Shown: positions 41,470-50,558, numbered from the stretch's first letter. The stretch: 64,000 bases of DNA from Bradyrhizobium sp. CSS354 (GCF_029051725.1 NZ_JAACFU010000015.1:105846-169845), one strand, 5' to 3'. Notes: a model not told the origin generated them from the sequence alone. Made by a program: numbers and translations.

Positions 41470-42147
41470 GTGGCTGTCAAAACTCAAGAGCTCAAGCTCG
41501 ACATCGCGCGCATCGGCACGGTCTCGGCGATCCTGACGCAGCCGGGCAATGCGCGCGCCTGCTACGTTCTGGCCCATGGTGCCGGTGCAGGGATGCGGCA
41601 CGCATCGATGGACAAGATTGCGGAGGGGCTCGCTGCTCGCGGCATCGCCACCTTCCGCTTCAATTTTCCCTACATGGAAAACAAGCAGGGCCGTCCCGAC
41701 CCGCCGGCGGTCGCCCACGCCACGATCCGCGCGGCAGTCGAGGAAGCCGCGCGGCTCTGCCCCGGTGTGATGCTCGTTGCGGGCGGAAAATCCTTCGGCG
41801 GGCGCATGACGTCGCAGGCGCAGTCGAAGACTCCGCTGCCTGATGTCAAAGGGCTCGCGTTCCTCGGTTTTCCCCTGCACGCCGACAAGAAGCCGTCGAC
41901 GGAGCGCGCCGAGCACCTGGCCCATGTCGAGATCCCGATGCTGTTCCTGCAAGGTACCCGCGACGGGCTCGCCGATCTCGGCCTCCTCAAGCCGGTCATC
42001 GCCGCTCTTGGCCCGAAGGCGACGCTGCACGAGGTCGAAGGCGGCGATCACTCCTTCGCGGTGCTGAAGAAGTCCGGTCGCAGCAATGAAGAGGCGCTTG
42101 CGGAGGTACTTGATGTGCTCGCGGCCTGGATCGACAAACTCGCCTGA
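41470..42147 (+). CDS. Alpha/beta hydrolase, KANL3/Tex30-like (dienelactone hydrolase-related)
   Basis: 225 residues from GTG 41470, with GGGA 9 bases upstream; TTG 41464 is possible. The fold is visible from ACYVLAHGAGAGMRHASM (oxyanion loop), RFNFPYMENKQGRPD, the nucleophile elbow AGGKSFGGRM (Ser in GKSFGG), FLQGTRDGLAD (Asp) and EGGDHSF (His). Small bacterial proteins of this type are uncharacterised esterases or hydrolases. It ends 4 bp before the convergent PanE-like gene. Confidence 0.85.
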   Translation: MAVKTQELKLDIARIGTVSAILTQPGNARACYVLAHGAGAGMRHASMDKIAEGLAARGIATFRFNFPYMENKQGRPDPPAVAHATIRAAVEEAARLCPGVMLVAGGKSFGGRMTSQAQSKTPLPDVKGLAFLGFPLHADKKPSTERAEHLAHVEIPMLFLQGTRDGLADLGLLKPVIAALGPKATLHEVEGGDHSFAVLKKSGRSNEEALAEVLDVLAAWIDKLA

Positions 42148-42151
42148 AATC

Positions 42152-43126
42152 TCACGCCGAATATAGCCCTTTGTCGCGCGCCTTCTGGATCGCGAGGGCG
42201 GCAATGAGATCGAGGGTCGGCGTCGACAGGCCGGCGGTGCGCGCGAAGGCTTGGGGCGCCTTCACCAGGACGTCGATCTCCATGGCGCGGCCGAGCTCGT
42301 AATCCTGCAGCAGCGACGGCTTGTGATTGGGGGCGGGACCACTGCGGCTCACGCGTTTGACCTCGGGGATGAAATGCTGGGCGATCTCGTTGGCCTCGTT
42401 CAGCATCCGCGGAATGACGTCCGCAAAGGCGGGGTCATCGCGCACGCCGCGCGCGGTCTGGCCGGTGAGCAGGCACAGCACCGACAATGACATGTTGGTC
42501 AGCAGCTTTGACCAGATCGCCTCGCGGATCTCGGCGACCGGCGGCGATTCCAGCCGCGCGTCGGTGAAAACACCGCGCAGCGTCGTGATGCGCTCGCAAT
42601 TGCGATCGTCGCATTCGCCGATCAGCAGGCGGTTGCGGTCGGGCGTCAGGTTCTGCACCACGCCGGGCGCGATCACCTCGTTGGAGGAGAAGACCACGCC
42701 GCCGACGATCCGTTCCTTCGGGATGCAGGCGCGCAAGCGCCCGCCCGGGTCGAGGAAGGAGATGTCGGGTGGGGTCGGGTGTCGCGGCGGCAGGCCGATC
42801 CCGTACCACCAGGGAATGCCGTTCTGCGCGAACACGATGGCGGTGTCGTCCTGCAGCAGTGGCTTGAGACTGGAGACCAGCCCGGTCAACGCGGTTGCCT
42901 TCAAGGTGCTGATCACGACGTCCTGGGGGCCGAGCTGGGCTGGATCGCCGGAGGCGTTCACCTTGGCGGAGACCTCGGAATCGCCGACGCGCAGCTTGAG
43001 GCCGTTGGCGCGGACCGCCTCCAGATGGGCGCCGCGCATCACGCACGAGACCTCGTGGCCGGCGCGGGCCAGCCTAACCGCAATATGGCTGCCGACGGCG
43101 CCCGCGCCGAAAATGCAGATGCGCAT
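42152..43126 (-). CDS. Ketopantoate reductase family protein (PanE/ApbA)
   Basis: 324 residues from ATG 43126; the frame is open to 43360 without family similarity. NADP-binding motif RICIFGAGAVGSHIAVRLA at the N-terminus, VISTLKATAL, FAQNGIPWWYG, and the C-terminal helical domain with EIREAIWSKLLTNMSLSVLC and KPSLLQDYELGRAMEID, the conserved PanE end. Two such paralogs occur in this window, so at least one is likely to act on a different 2-keto acid in catabolism. The crotonase at 43281 is divergent. Confidence 0.88.
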   Translation of the reverse strand: MRICIFGAGAVGSHIAVRLARAGHEVSCVMRGAHLEAVRANGLKLRVGDSEVSAKVNASGDPAQLGPQDVVISTLKATALTGLVSSLKPLLQDDTAIVFAQNGIPWWYGIGLPPRHPTPPDISFLDPGGRLRACIPKERIVGGVVFSSNEVIAPGVVQNLTPDRNRLLIGECDDRNCERITTLRGVFTDARLESPPVAEIREAIWSKLLTNMSLSVLCLLTGQTARGVRDDPAFADVIPRMLNEANEIAQHFIPEVKRVSRSGPAPNHKPSLLQDYELGRAMEIDVLVKAPQAFARTAGLSTPTLDLIAALAIQKARDKGLYSA

Positions 43127-43280
43127 GTGATGTCTGTCCCTGATCCCTTGATGCCGCCCCGCGGCAGCATGACACAAGCCGCCATGCGATGGACGCGGCC
43201 GCCCTACGCTCGAAAGATATGGATCAGGGCGCGGAGCCTCGGTCATAGTGCGCGCCAAACAAACGAGCGGAGGAACACCG

Positions 43281-44084
43281 ATGACCGACAGCCCCGTCCT
43301 GTGGACCCTGGATGCGCGTGGGGTTGCGACCGTCACGTTGAACCGGCCGGAGGTCAACAACGCCTATGACGGCGCGTTGATCGCGGGCGTGCTCGCGGCC
43401 ATGGACGATCTCGGCAGCAAGCCCAACCTGCGCGTCGTGGTGCTCAAGGGCAACGGCAAGCATTTCCAGGCCGGCGCCGATCTCAAATGGATCAACGGCG
43501 TGCGGCCACAATCGACTGATGCGAACGAGGCGGCGTCGCGGGCGACGTTCGAGGCCGTGCAGCGGCTCAACACGCTGCCCATTCCGACGGTCGCGCTGGT
43601 GCAGGGCGGCTGCTTTGGCGGCGGCACCGGCGTGATCGCGGCCTGCGACGTCGTCATTGCCGCCGACAACGCCCTGTTCTCGATCACCGAAGTGCGCTGG
43701 GGCCTGACGGCGGCCATCATCATCCCGCAGCTCTGCGATGCCATCGGTGTACGGCAAGTCCGCCGCTACGCGCTGACAGGTGAACGTTTCGGCGCCGAGG
43801 ACGCCCGTCGCATCGGCCTCGTCCACGAGGTGGTGCCGCTCGCCGATCTCGACGTCGCAGGCAGCAGGGTGGTCGAGCAGTTGCTCGCCAACGGACCTGA
43901 AGCGATGGCCGAGACCAAGCGACTGGCGCTGGAGAGCTCGTTCGGCGGAATGGGCGTCGATGACGCTGCCTACACGCGGCTCGTCCGCCTGCATTCGGTC
44001 AAGCGCCAAAGCGCGGAAGCCGCGGAGGGGCTGGCGTCGTTCGCGGAGAAGCGCGGGGCCACTTGGGCAGGTGCTAAAAGCTGA
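43281..44084 (+). CDS. Enoyl-CoA hydratase/isomerase family protein (crotonase)
   Basis: 267 residues from ATG 43281 with GGAGGAA upstream. Oxyanion-hole segments FQAGADLKWI and GGCFGGGTGVIAACD. One of the two usual glutamates is kept (SITEVRWGL), the other is Gly (GGGTGVI), resembling methylglutaconyl-CoA hydratase-like or isomerase members. It stands alone between the PanE-like and LysR genes. Confidence 0.9.
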   Translation: MTDSPVLWTLDARGVATVTLNRPEVNNAYDGALIAGVLAAMDDLGSKPNLRVVVLKGNGKHFQAGADLKWINGVRPQSTDANEAASRATFEAVQRLNTLPIPTVALVQGGCFGGGTGVIAACDVVIAADNALFSITEVRWGLTAAIIIPQLCDAIGVRQVRRYALTGERFGAEDARRIGLVHEVVPLADLDVAGSRVVEQLLANGPEAMAETKRLALESSFGGMGVDDAAYTRLVRLHSVKRQSAEAAEGLASFAEKRGATWAGAKS

Positions 44085-44090
44085 ACGCGA

Positions 44091-44196
44091 GTAGCCCGGA
44101 TGGAGCGAAGCGCAATCCGGGAACGGACCAACCGAACCTCCCGATTGCGCCGCGTGGCACGAACCCGGACTACGCTTGCGCTCCATCCGGGCTACG
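44091..44196. repeat. GTAGCCCGGATGGAGCG palindromic repeat
   Basis: Left end GTAGCCCGGATGGAGCGAAG and right end GCGCTCCATCCGGGCTAC are inverted; an internal CAATCCGGGA arm is shared with the copy at 5011-5091. It lies between convergent genes. Confidence 0.82.
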
Positions 44197-44201
44197 GGCC
44201 T

Positions 44202-45086
44202 TTACAGCGACGCCGCGAGTGATCTTTTCAGCAGTGTGAGCAGCGCCTGCACCGCGGCCGCATTGCGTCGCCGCTCGGGGATCGCGGCCTTCACCCACAA
44301 TTCCGGAATCGGAAAGTCGCGCAGCACCGGCTTGAGCGTGCCGTCGCGCAAGGCATCGGCGACGAGATAATGCGAGATCAAAGCAATGCCGTTGCCGGCG
44401 ATGGCGCTGCGCGCCAGCACATGTCCCTCGTTGGAGGAGAGCAGCGGGCTGACCTGGATGCTGATGCGGCCGCGCGGGCCGTCAAAGATCCATTCCGGTC
44501 CCGTCGGCAGGAAGCTGAGGCAGCGATGCTCGACGAGGTCGCGCGGATGTTTCGGCGTGCCGTGTTTCTTCAGATAAGCGGGTGAAGCGCAGAGCAATCG
44601 CTTCAACGCGCAGAGCGGCTCGTCGACCACGCCGCCGAAGGAATGCGGGAAGGCGCCGATGGCGATGTCAAAGCCTTCGGCCACGGGATCGACGGGGCGG
44701 TCGATCAGCACGATCTCGAGCTTGAGCCGCGGGTTCTGCGTTTGGAACGCGCTGAAGGCGTCCGCAAGCCGCGCCACCGTCAGCGAGGTCGGCGCCTTGA
44801 TGCGCAGGTGATCGACGAGATCATGGCCCTTCTCGCCCATGCGCGAGAGCAGGTCGGTGGCGTCGGTGACGACGCCGCGGGCGCGATGCACGTAGCGCTG
44901 GCCGGCTTCCGTCAGCCGCAATTGCCGCGTCGAGCGGTGAAACAGCGGCGTGCCGATGCGTGCCTCCAATTGCGTCACGCGCTTGGCCACGACCGAGGTC
45001 GAGACATTGAGTTTTCGCGCGGCGGCGGAGAAGCCCGCCGCATCCGCGGTGGCGAGGAAGGCCTGGAGGTTCACGAGGACGTCCAT
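44202..45086 (-). CDS. LysR-family transcriptional regulator
   Basis: 294 residues. N-terminal winged helix-turn-helix (LQAFLATADAAGFSAAARKLNVSTSVVAKRVTQLEARIG) and a C-terminal effector-binding domain. It is divergent from the FAD oxidoreductase at 45198, separated by 111 bp containing TAGCTCGGCGCGCGTTAATTC with AATTCAT-like A/T-rich half sites, where LysR proteins usually bind. It probably controls the oxidoreductase and the ABC transporter behind it. Confidence 0.92.
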   Translation of the reverse strand: MDVLVNLQAFLATADAAGFSAAARKLNVSTSVVAKRVTQLEARIGTPLFHRSTRQLRLTEAGQRYVHRARGVVTDATDLLSRMGEKGHDLVDHLRIKAPTSLTVARLADAFSAFQTQNPRLKLEIVLIDRPVDPVAEGFDIAIGAFPHSFGGVVDEPLCALKRLLCASPAYLKKHGTPKHPRDLVEHRCLSFLPTGPEWIFDGPRGRISIQVSPLLSSNEGHVLARSAIAGNGIALISHYLVADALRDGTLKPVLRDFPIPELWVKAAIPERRRNAAAVQALLTLLKRSLAASL

Positions 45087-45197
45087 GTCGACCTTTCTCG
45101 ATTCGTGAAAGCTGATCGCATATTTTGGTGGATTGTAGCTCGGCGCGCGTTAATTCATAGTCCGGTCCAAGCAAGAGATTTGGGAGCAGGACGCGCC

Positions 45198-46562
45198 ATG
45201 CAGGCCACCACGATCGAAGAACCGGCGCGCCAGGTGCCGCTCTACGGCGAATATGAAGTCGTCGTGCTCGGCGGCGGACCGGCCGGCATCGTGGCGGCGG
45301 CCTCAAGCGCGCGCGCTGGGCGGAAGACGCTTCTGATCGAGCGCTACGGCTTCCTTGGCGGCATGGGGACCGCTGCCGGCGTCACTAATTTCTGCGGCCT
45401 GCACGGGAATGTGTACGGCGAGGCCCACCGGCTGGTGCAGGGCATGGCGTCCGAGCTGCTGGCGCGGATCGACCATTTGAACGGCCTCAACGCGCCGCAT
45501 CTCATTCTCGGCAAGGTCTTTGCCCAGGCCTACGACACCGCCGCCTACAAGATCGCGGCCGACCAACTGCTCGCCAGTCACAAGGTGCACATCCTTTTCC
45601 ACGCGCTTGGTGCCGGCGTCGTGATGGGCGATAACAGCCGCATCGATGCGCTGATGGTCGAGACCAAGGCCGGCCGGCAGGCGGTGCGATCGGAGATTTT
45701 CATCGATTGCTCCGGCGACGGTGATCTTGCGGTCTGGGCCGGCGTGCCGTTCGAATTCGGCGACGAGCACGGCCATCCGATGTATCCCTCGATGATGCTC
45801 CGTCTCAACGGCATCGATCCGGCGAAGGCGGGCGAGGCCTGGCGCACCATCCCGCAATTGATGGAGCAAGCCATCGCCGCCGGCACCCACACATTCCCGC
45901 GCAAGAGCGCGATCGTGCGGCCGCAGAAATCCGGCATCGAATGGCGCGTGAACTTCACGCAAGTGGCGCGCGAGGACGGCCATGCCATCAACGGCATCGA
46001 GCCTGACGACCTCACCCGCGGCGAGATCGAGGGTCGCAAGCAGGCGCTCGCCGCGTTCGAATTCCTGCGCACCGTGCCGGGCTTTGAAAAGTCCTACATC
46101 GTCGACCTGCCGCCGCAGCTCGGCATCCGCGAGACCCGCCGCATCACGGGCGGCTACCAGCTCAGCGGCGAGGACGTGCTCGGCTGCGCCTCGTTCGAGG
46201 ATTCCATCGGGGTCAATGGCTGGCCGATCGAGGCCCATGTCCCCGGCGACGTCGTGTTCACCTTCCCCCCGATCCCGGAATCGCGCGGCTATAACGAGCT
46301 GCCTTACCGCATGTTGGTGCCCGAAGGCGTCGACAATCTGCTGGTCGCGGGCCGCTGCGCCTCGATGACCCATGAGGGCCAGTCGGCGGCCCGGGTCTCC
46401 GGTGCCTGTTTCGTGATGGGGGAGGCGGCAGGTTCCGCCGCCGCGCTGGCGCTCTCCGGAAACCGCATTCCACGCGATATCCCCATTGAAAAATTGCAGG
46501 AAACGTTGAAACAACAGGGCGCCTTCATCGGACGGGACCAGCCCGTGCCCGAGGGCCTGTAA
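45198..46562 (+). CDS. FAD-dependent oxidoreductase (FAD_oxidored family)
   Basis: 454 residues from ATG 45198, ribosome site GGAGCAGGA. FAD motif VVVLGGGPAGIVAAASSARAG, RYGFLGGMGTAAGV, and IDCSGDGDLAVWAG are hallmarks of the FAD_oxidored/GidA-like group; the C-terminal LLVAGRCASMTHEGQSAARV closes the FAD site. The family includes heterodisulfide-type and xanthan-lyase-labelled proteins with unclear reactions. It is 33 bp before an ABC binding protein and probably acts on the imported compound. Confidence 0.88.
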   Translation: MQATTIEEPARQVPLYGEYEVVVLGGGPAGIVAAASSARAGRKTLLIERYGFLGGMGTAAGVTNFCGLHGNVYGEAHRLVQGMASELLARIDHLNGLNAPHLILGKVFAQAYDTAAYKIAADQLLASHKVHILFHALGAGVVMGDNSRIDALMVETKAGRQAVRSEIFIDCSGDGDLAVWAGVPFEFGDEHGHPMYPSMMLRLNGIDPAKAGEAWRTIPQLMEQAIAAGTHTFPRKSAIVRPQKSGIEWRVNFTQVAREDGHAINGIEPDDLTRGEIEGRKQALAAFEFLRTVPGFEKSYIVDLPPQLGIRETRRITGGYQLSGEDVLGCASFEDSIGVNGWPIEAHVPGDVVFTFPPIPESRGYNELPYRMLVPEGVDNLLVAGRCASMTHEGQSAARVSGACFVMGEAAGSAAALALSGNRIPRDIPIEKLQETLKQQGAFIGRDQPVPEGL

Positions 46563-46595
46563 CGACTGCATGATAACGACGCCGGAGGAAACGAA

Positions 46596-47600
46596 ATGAT
46601 CGGGATTGTGCGGCTCGCGCTAGCTGGCCTGATGACGATCACAGCGATGGGCACGGCCCGAGCCGAGGACGCGCTGAAGGCCAGGATCGGCGTGCTCAGG
46701 CTATCCTCCTCCGCGCCCGTCTTCATCGCGCAGGACAAGGGCTATTTCCGCGAGGCCGGCCTCGACGTCGAGCTGAAATTCTTCGATGCGGCGCAGCCGA
46801 TCGCGGTGGCGACGACTTCGGGCGATGTCGATTTCGGCGTCACCGCCTTTACTGCCGGTCTTTACAATCTCGCCGGCAAGGGCGTGCTCAAGGTGATCGG
46901 TGGCATGAGCCGCGAGAAGGCCGGCTATCCCCTGATCGGCTATTTCGCCAGCAATAGCGCTTATGCCGCCGGGTTGAAGACGCCGAAGGACCTCGCGGGC
47001 AAGCGCGTGGCGATGACGCAGGTCGGCTCCTCCTTTCACTATTCGCTCGGCCTGCTTGCCGACAAATACGGCTTCAAGCTCGCCGACGTGAAGATCGTGC
47101 CGCTGCAATCGCTGTCGAATGCGGCGGCCGCGCTGAAGGGCGAGACGGTGGATGCAGCGCTGCTGCCGATCTCCACCGCGCGAAAGCTGATGGACGACGG
47201 TGGTGCGAAGTTCCTCGGCTGGGTCGGCGACGAGACACCCTGGCAATTGGGCGCGGTGTTCGCCTCGCCGAAGACGCTGACCAATAAGGTGCTGGTGACG
47301 AAGCTGCTCGGCGCTTTGGCAAAGGCCGACCGCGAATATCACGACATCATCCTTGCCGCGATGAAGGACGGTGTCGCGCCGATCAATGACAAGACAAAGC
47401 CGCTGCTGGAGATCATCGCCAAATATACCAACCTCCCGGTCGAGCAGGTGGTGGGCAACTGCGCCTATATCGATCCCGACGGCAAGCTGGATGTGAAGAA
47501 CGTCGACAACCAGATCAAATGGCTCCAGGAGCAGGGTTTTGCCGACAAGGGCTTCGACGCGAATGCGATCATCGCAAAGGAATTCGTGAAGGCGGATTGA
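46596..47600 (+). CDS. ABC transporter substrate-binding protein, SsuA/TauA/NMT1 type
   Basis: 334 residues. Signal peptide up to TARAED, then LKARIGVLRLSSSAPVFIAQDKGYF, GLDVELKFFDAAQPIAVATTSGDVDFG and VAMTQVGSSFHYSLGLL, the pattern of NMT1/THI5-like and sulfonate-type binding proteins. The following ATPase and permease genes are in the same direction, after a 129-bp interval that holds a repeat. Ligand could be a sulfonate, nitrate, pyrimidine or aromatic acid; the FAD oxidoreductase neighbour does not decide it. Confidence 0.92.
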   Translation: MIGIVRLALAGLMTITAMGTARAEDALKARIGVLRLSSSAPVFIAQDKGYFREAGLDVELKFFDAAQPIAVATTSGDVDFGVTAFTAGLYNLAGKGVLKVIGGMSREKAGYPLIGYFASNSAYAAGLKTPKDLAGKRVAMTQVGSSFHYSLGLLADKYGFKLADVKIVPLQSLSNAAAALKGETVDAALLPISTARKLMDDGGAKFLGWVGDETPWQLGAVFASPKTLTNKVLVTKLLGALAKADREYHDIILAAMKDGVAPINDKTKPLLEIIAKYTNLPVEQVVGNCAYIDPDGKLDVKNVDNQIKWLQEQGFADKGFDANAIIAKEFVKAD

Positions 47601-47605
47601 CCCTT

Positions 47606-47707
47606 CGTCATTCCGGGGCTCGCGAAGCGAGAACTACGGTGCGCACTTGTGCACCTGAGAATCTCGAGGTTCCGGGTCTGGTCCTTCGGACCATCCCGGA
47701 ACGACGG
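47606..47707. repeat. CGTCATTCCGGGG palindromic repeat within the transporter operon
   Basis: CGTCATTCCGGGGCTCGCG pairs with the ATCCCGGAACGACGG end; inner CTCGAGGTTCCGGGT matches the element at 23706-23780. It sits between the binding protein and ATPase genes and may lower expression of the downstream genes relative to the binding protein. Confidence 0.75.
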
Positions 47708-47729
47708 AGAACAGGATAGACGAGACAGA

Positions 47730-48503
47730 ATGGACCTGATCGCCAACCACATTACCCATCGCTTCGGCGAACTCGCCGTGCTCGACGACGTCTCGTTCAC
47801 CGTCGGCGCGGGCGAGGTGGTGGCGATCGTGGGGCCCTCGGGATGCGGCAAGAGCACGTTGCTGTCGATCCTCGGTGGCCTGTTGCTGCCGACCTCGGGC
47901 GCGCCCGAGCTGCGTGGATCGCCGCCGGCGGACAGCCTCAATCCGCTCACCTTCGTGTTCCAGGACTTTGCGCTGTTGCCCTGGGCCAATGTCGAGGAGA
48001 ACGTTGAATTCCCGCTGCTGCACACCCAGCTCTCGGCCGTGCAGCGCCGCGCGCTGGTCGACGATGCCTTGCGCCGCACCGGCCTGACCGATTTTCGCAA
48101 GACCTATCCAAAGCAGCTTTCCGGCGGCATGCGCCAGCGCGTCGGCATTTCGCGGGCGCTCGCGGTCAGGCCGGCCATTCTCCTGATGGACGAGCCGTTG
48201 TCGGCGCTGGATTCGCAGACCCGCGAACTGCTGATGGAGGATTTCGTCCGGCTGCTCGCCGATGGCGGCATGGGCGCGGTCTATGTCACGCATAATCTCG
48301 AAGAGGCGGCGCGGCTTGCCGATCGCATCGTGGTGCTGTCGCGGCGTCCTGGCCGCATTCGCGAAGTCGTGAGCGTGCCGATGACGCGCACTGAGCGCGG
48401 TGACATTGCAGCCCGTGAAAAGCTGCTCGCGCTGCAGAACCAGATCTGGTCGCTGATCCGCAACGAGGCGATCGACGCCGAGCGCGAGGTTCAGCATGCT
48501 TGA
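47730..48503 (+). CDS. ABC transporter ATP-binding protein (SsuB/TauB type)
   Basis: 257 residues from ATG 47730. Walker A GPSGCGKST, Q-loop FVFQDFALLPWANV, signature LSGGMRQRVGISRAL, Walker B ILLMDEPLSALD and the switch VTHNLEEA. It powers import together with the permease, whose start overlaps its last 8 bases. The class is that of nitrate/sulfonate/taurine importers. Confidence 0.95.
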   Translation: MDLIANHITHRFGELAVLDDVSFTVGAGEVVAIVGPSGCGKSTLLSILGGLLLPTSGAPELRGSPPADSLNPLTFVFQDFALLPWANVEENVEFPLLHTQLSAVQRRALVDDALRRTGLTDFRKTYPKQLSGGMRQRVGISRALAVRPAILLMDEPLSALDSQTRELLMEDFVRLLADGGMGAVYVTHNLEEAARLADRIVVLSRRPGRIREVVSVPMTRTERGDIAAREKLLALQNQIWSLIRNEAIDAEREVQHA

Positions 48504-49320
48504 TCGCGCTCCGGCGGGAACATCTGCGAAGGATGAAGCGGTCCGGCGCGTCCGCTTTCGTGGCGCCGGCTTCGTGCCGGGGAGCAGCCGTTTCGGCGGC
48601 TGGATCGCACTCGCGCTGGTCATTGCGATCTGGCAGGCCGCCGGCAGCACCGGCCTGGTCAATCCGCTGTTCCTGCCGCCGCCCTCGGCGATCGCGCGTG
48701 CGATTTACCAGCTCGCGATCTCGGGCGCGCTGTGGCAGCACCTCTCCGCGTCACTCCTGCGTATCGGTGTCGGCTGGCTGCTCGGCACGGCGGCCGGTGT
48801 CGCGGTTGGCTTTGCCATCGGCCTGTCGCGGCTGGCGCGCAGCGTCGGCATCACCTTCATCTCGGCGCTGTTCCCGATTCCGAAGATCGCGTTGCTGCCG
48901 CTGTTGATCCTCTGGCTCGGCATCGGTGAAGAGCCGAAGATCGCGACCATTGCGCTCGGGGTGTTCTTCTCGACAGCGATCTCGGTCTATAGCGGCGTCG
49001 ACGCGGTGCCGCGCAATCTCATCCGCATGGCGCAGAGCTTCAATGTGCCGTTCGCCACCATCGTCCGCAAGGTGGTGTGGCCGGGCGCGCTGCCCGCGAT
49101 CCTCGCCGGCTTCCGCATCACGTCGTCGGTGGCGCTGCTGCTCGTCGTCAGCGCCGAGATGATCGGCGCGCAATACGGTATCGGGGCGTTCGTGCTGCAG
49201 GCCGGCAATTTGATGCAGACGGATCAACTGCTCGCGGGCGTGGTAATTCTGTCGGTGTTCGGGTTGATCGTGGGGAAGGTGATCAACTGGCTGGAGATAC
49301 GGCTGTTGCACTGGCGGTGA
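48496..49320 (+). CDS. ABC transporter permease (SsuC/TauC type)
   Basis: 274 residues with six membrane helices after a soluble N-terminus of about 35 residues (FRGAGFVPGSSRF). The EAA loop is VPRNLIRMAQSFNVPFATIVRKVVWPGALPAILAG, typical of BPD_transp_1 permeases in nitrate/sulfonate/taurine systems. It starts inside the ATPase gene end (overlap 8 bases), so the two are coupled. Confidence 0.94.
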   Translation: MLDRAPAGTSAKDEAVRRVRFRGAGFVPGSSRFGGWIALALVIAIWQAAGSTGLVNPLFLPPPSAIARAIYQLAISGALWQHLSASLLRIGVGWLLGTAAGVAVGFAIGLSRLARSVGITFISALFPIPKIALLPLLILWLGIGEEPKIATIALGVFFSTAISVYSGVDAVPRNLIRMAQSFNVPFATIVRKVVWPGALPAILAGFRITSSVALLLVVSAEMIGAQYGIGAFVLQAGNLMQTDQLLAGVVILSVFGLIVGKVINWLEIRLLHWR

Positions 49321-49329
49321 GGCTTACCC

Positions 49330-49470
49330 CGCCGTCGTCCCGGCGAAGGCCGGGACCCATACCGCGTGATCTATCGAGGGAGCGCGGTGTTCGTACCGAA
49401 GAACAACTAAGAGTCTTCGCCAAACATCTCCCTGTGGTTATGGGTCCCGGCCTTCGCCGGGACGACGGCG
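49330..49470. repeat. Long palindrome element with perfect 30-bp arms
   Basis: Bases 49330-49359 and 49441-49470 are exact reverse complements (arm start CGCCGTCGTCCCGGCGAAGG). The interior includes the 82-bp block shared with 25435-25516. It lies between convergent permease and gentisate dioxygenase genes and could end transcription from both sides by forming a very stable hairpin. Confidence 0.9.
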
Positions 49471-49493
49471 GAGAGTGCGCTAATAGTCTGGGC

Positions 49494-50534
49494 TCACGCA
49501 TTCCCGCGATCCTCGCGGAACAGATCCAGCTTCTGCTGCACGGGGCGATCCGAGAAGCTGAACAGCACCGCATCCATGTCCGCCTCGTGCGTGACCCATT
49601 GCCAGCTCGGCACCACGAACAGGTCGCGCGGGCCCCATTCGAAGGTCGATTCCCCGATGCGGGTACGGCCGTGGCCTTCGATCGGACAGAACACCGTCGC
49701 GTCCGTCGCGCGATAGCGTGCGGTCTTGAAGCCCTTCGGCAGCAACTGGATGAACGTGCCGATGGTCGGCATCGCAAAGTCGCCGGTCTCGGGGTTGCTG
49801 AATTTCAGCTTCAGCCCGTGACATGCGTCCCACTCCTGGCTCGCGCGGGCTTTCTCCAGTGCCTCGCGCGTGTAGGCATAGGGGTAGCTGAAGATCGGCG
49901 AGGTCTTCGAGCTCCGCTTCACGTCGACCGGTAGCAGATTGTGGCCGTAGCGCGCGAAGCTGTCGCCGGCGGGCCTTGTAATCTTCTGCTGGTCCTCGTT
50001 GGAGCCTTCCGCGAAGGAGCAGTCGAAGAACTGCACCAGCGGAATGTCGAGACCGTCGAGCCAGAACATCGGCTGGTCGGTCTCGTTGGAATGATCGTGC
50101 CAGGTCATCGACGGCGTGATGATGAAGTCGCCGGGCTCCATCGCGGTGCGCTCGCCGTCGACCGCGGTGTGGGCGCCCTTGCCTTCGAGCACGAAGCGCA
50201 GCGCCGATTGGCTGTGCCGGTGGGCGGGCGCGACGTCGCCGGGCACCACCATCTGCACGCCGGCATAGAGCGACGTGGTGATTTTCGACTGCCCGCGCAG
50301 GCCTGGATTTTCCAGCACCAGCACGCGCCGCTCGGCTTCTTTCGCCGTGATCAGCTTGCCGGCTTCGGTCATGTAGTCGCGGATGATGTCGAACTTCCAC
50401 AGATGCGGCCGGCAGGCGCTCTTCGGCTCCGGCGTGATCAAATCGCTCATGACCGTCCACAGCGCGGTGAGATTCTCGCCGTCGATCTTCTTGTAGAACG
50501 CCTCGCGTTCCGGCGTCTTGGTCACGGCTTCCAT
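49494..50534 (-). CDS. gtdA: Gentisate 1,2-dioxygenase
   Basis: 346 residues, the usual length for the bicupin gentisate dioxygenase. The N-terminal cupin has the iron ligands in VAPAHRHSQSALRFVLEGKG and the paired MEPGDFIITPSMTWHDHSNE; a second cupin near the C-terminus includes GHGRTRIGESTFEWGPRDLFVVPSW. It opens the ring of gentisate to maleylpyruvate with molecular oxygen. Start ATG 50534, ribosome site GGGAG. A promoter (TTGACG, 16 bp, TATACT on the minus strand) overlaps the 25-bp site at 50559-50583. Maleylpyruvate isomerase is divergent, and the ligase and monooxygenase that make gentisate are 1.5 kb away. Confidence 0.93.
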   Translation of the reverse strand: MEAVTKTPEREAFYKKIDGENLTALWTVMSDLITPEPKSACRPHLWKFDIIRDYMTEAGKLITAKEAERRVLVLENPGLRGQSKITTSLYAGVQMVVPGDVAPAHRHSQSALRFVLEGKGAHTAVDGERTAMEPGDFIITPSMTWHDHSNETDQPMFWLDGLDIPLVQFFDCSFAEGSNEDQQKITRPAGDSFARYGHNLLPVDVKRSSKTSPIFSYPYAYTREALEKARASQEWDACHGLKLKFSNPETGDFAMPTIGTFIQLLPKGFKTARYRATDATVFCPIEGHGRTRIGESTFEWGPRDLFVVPSWQWVTHEADMDAVLFSFSDRPVQQKLDLFREDRGNA

Positions 50535-50558
50535 GGTGCGGCTCCCATCGTTTTGTTA

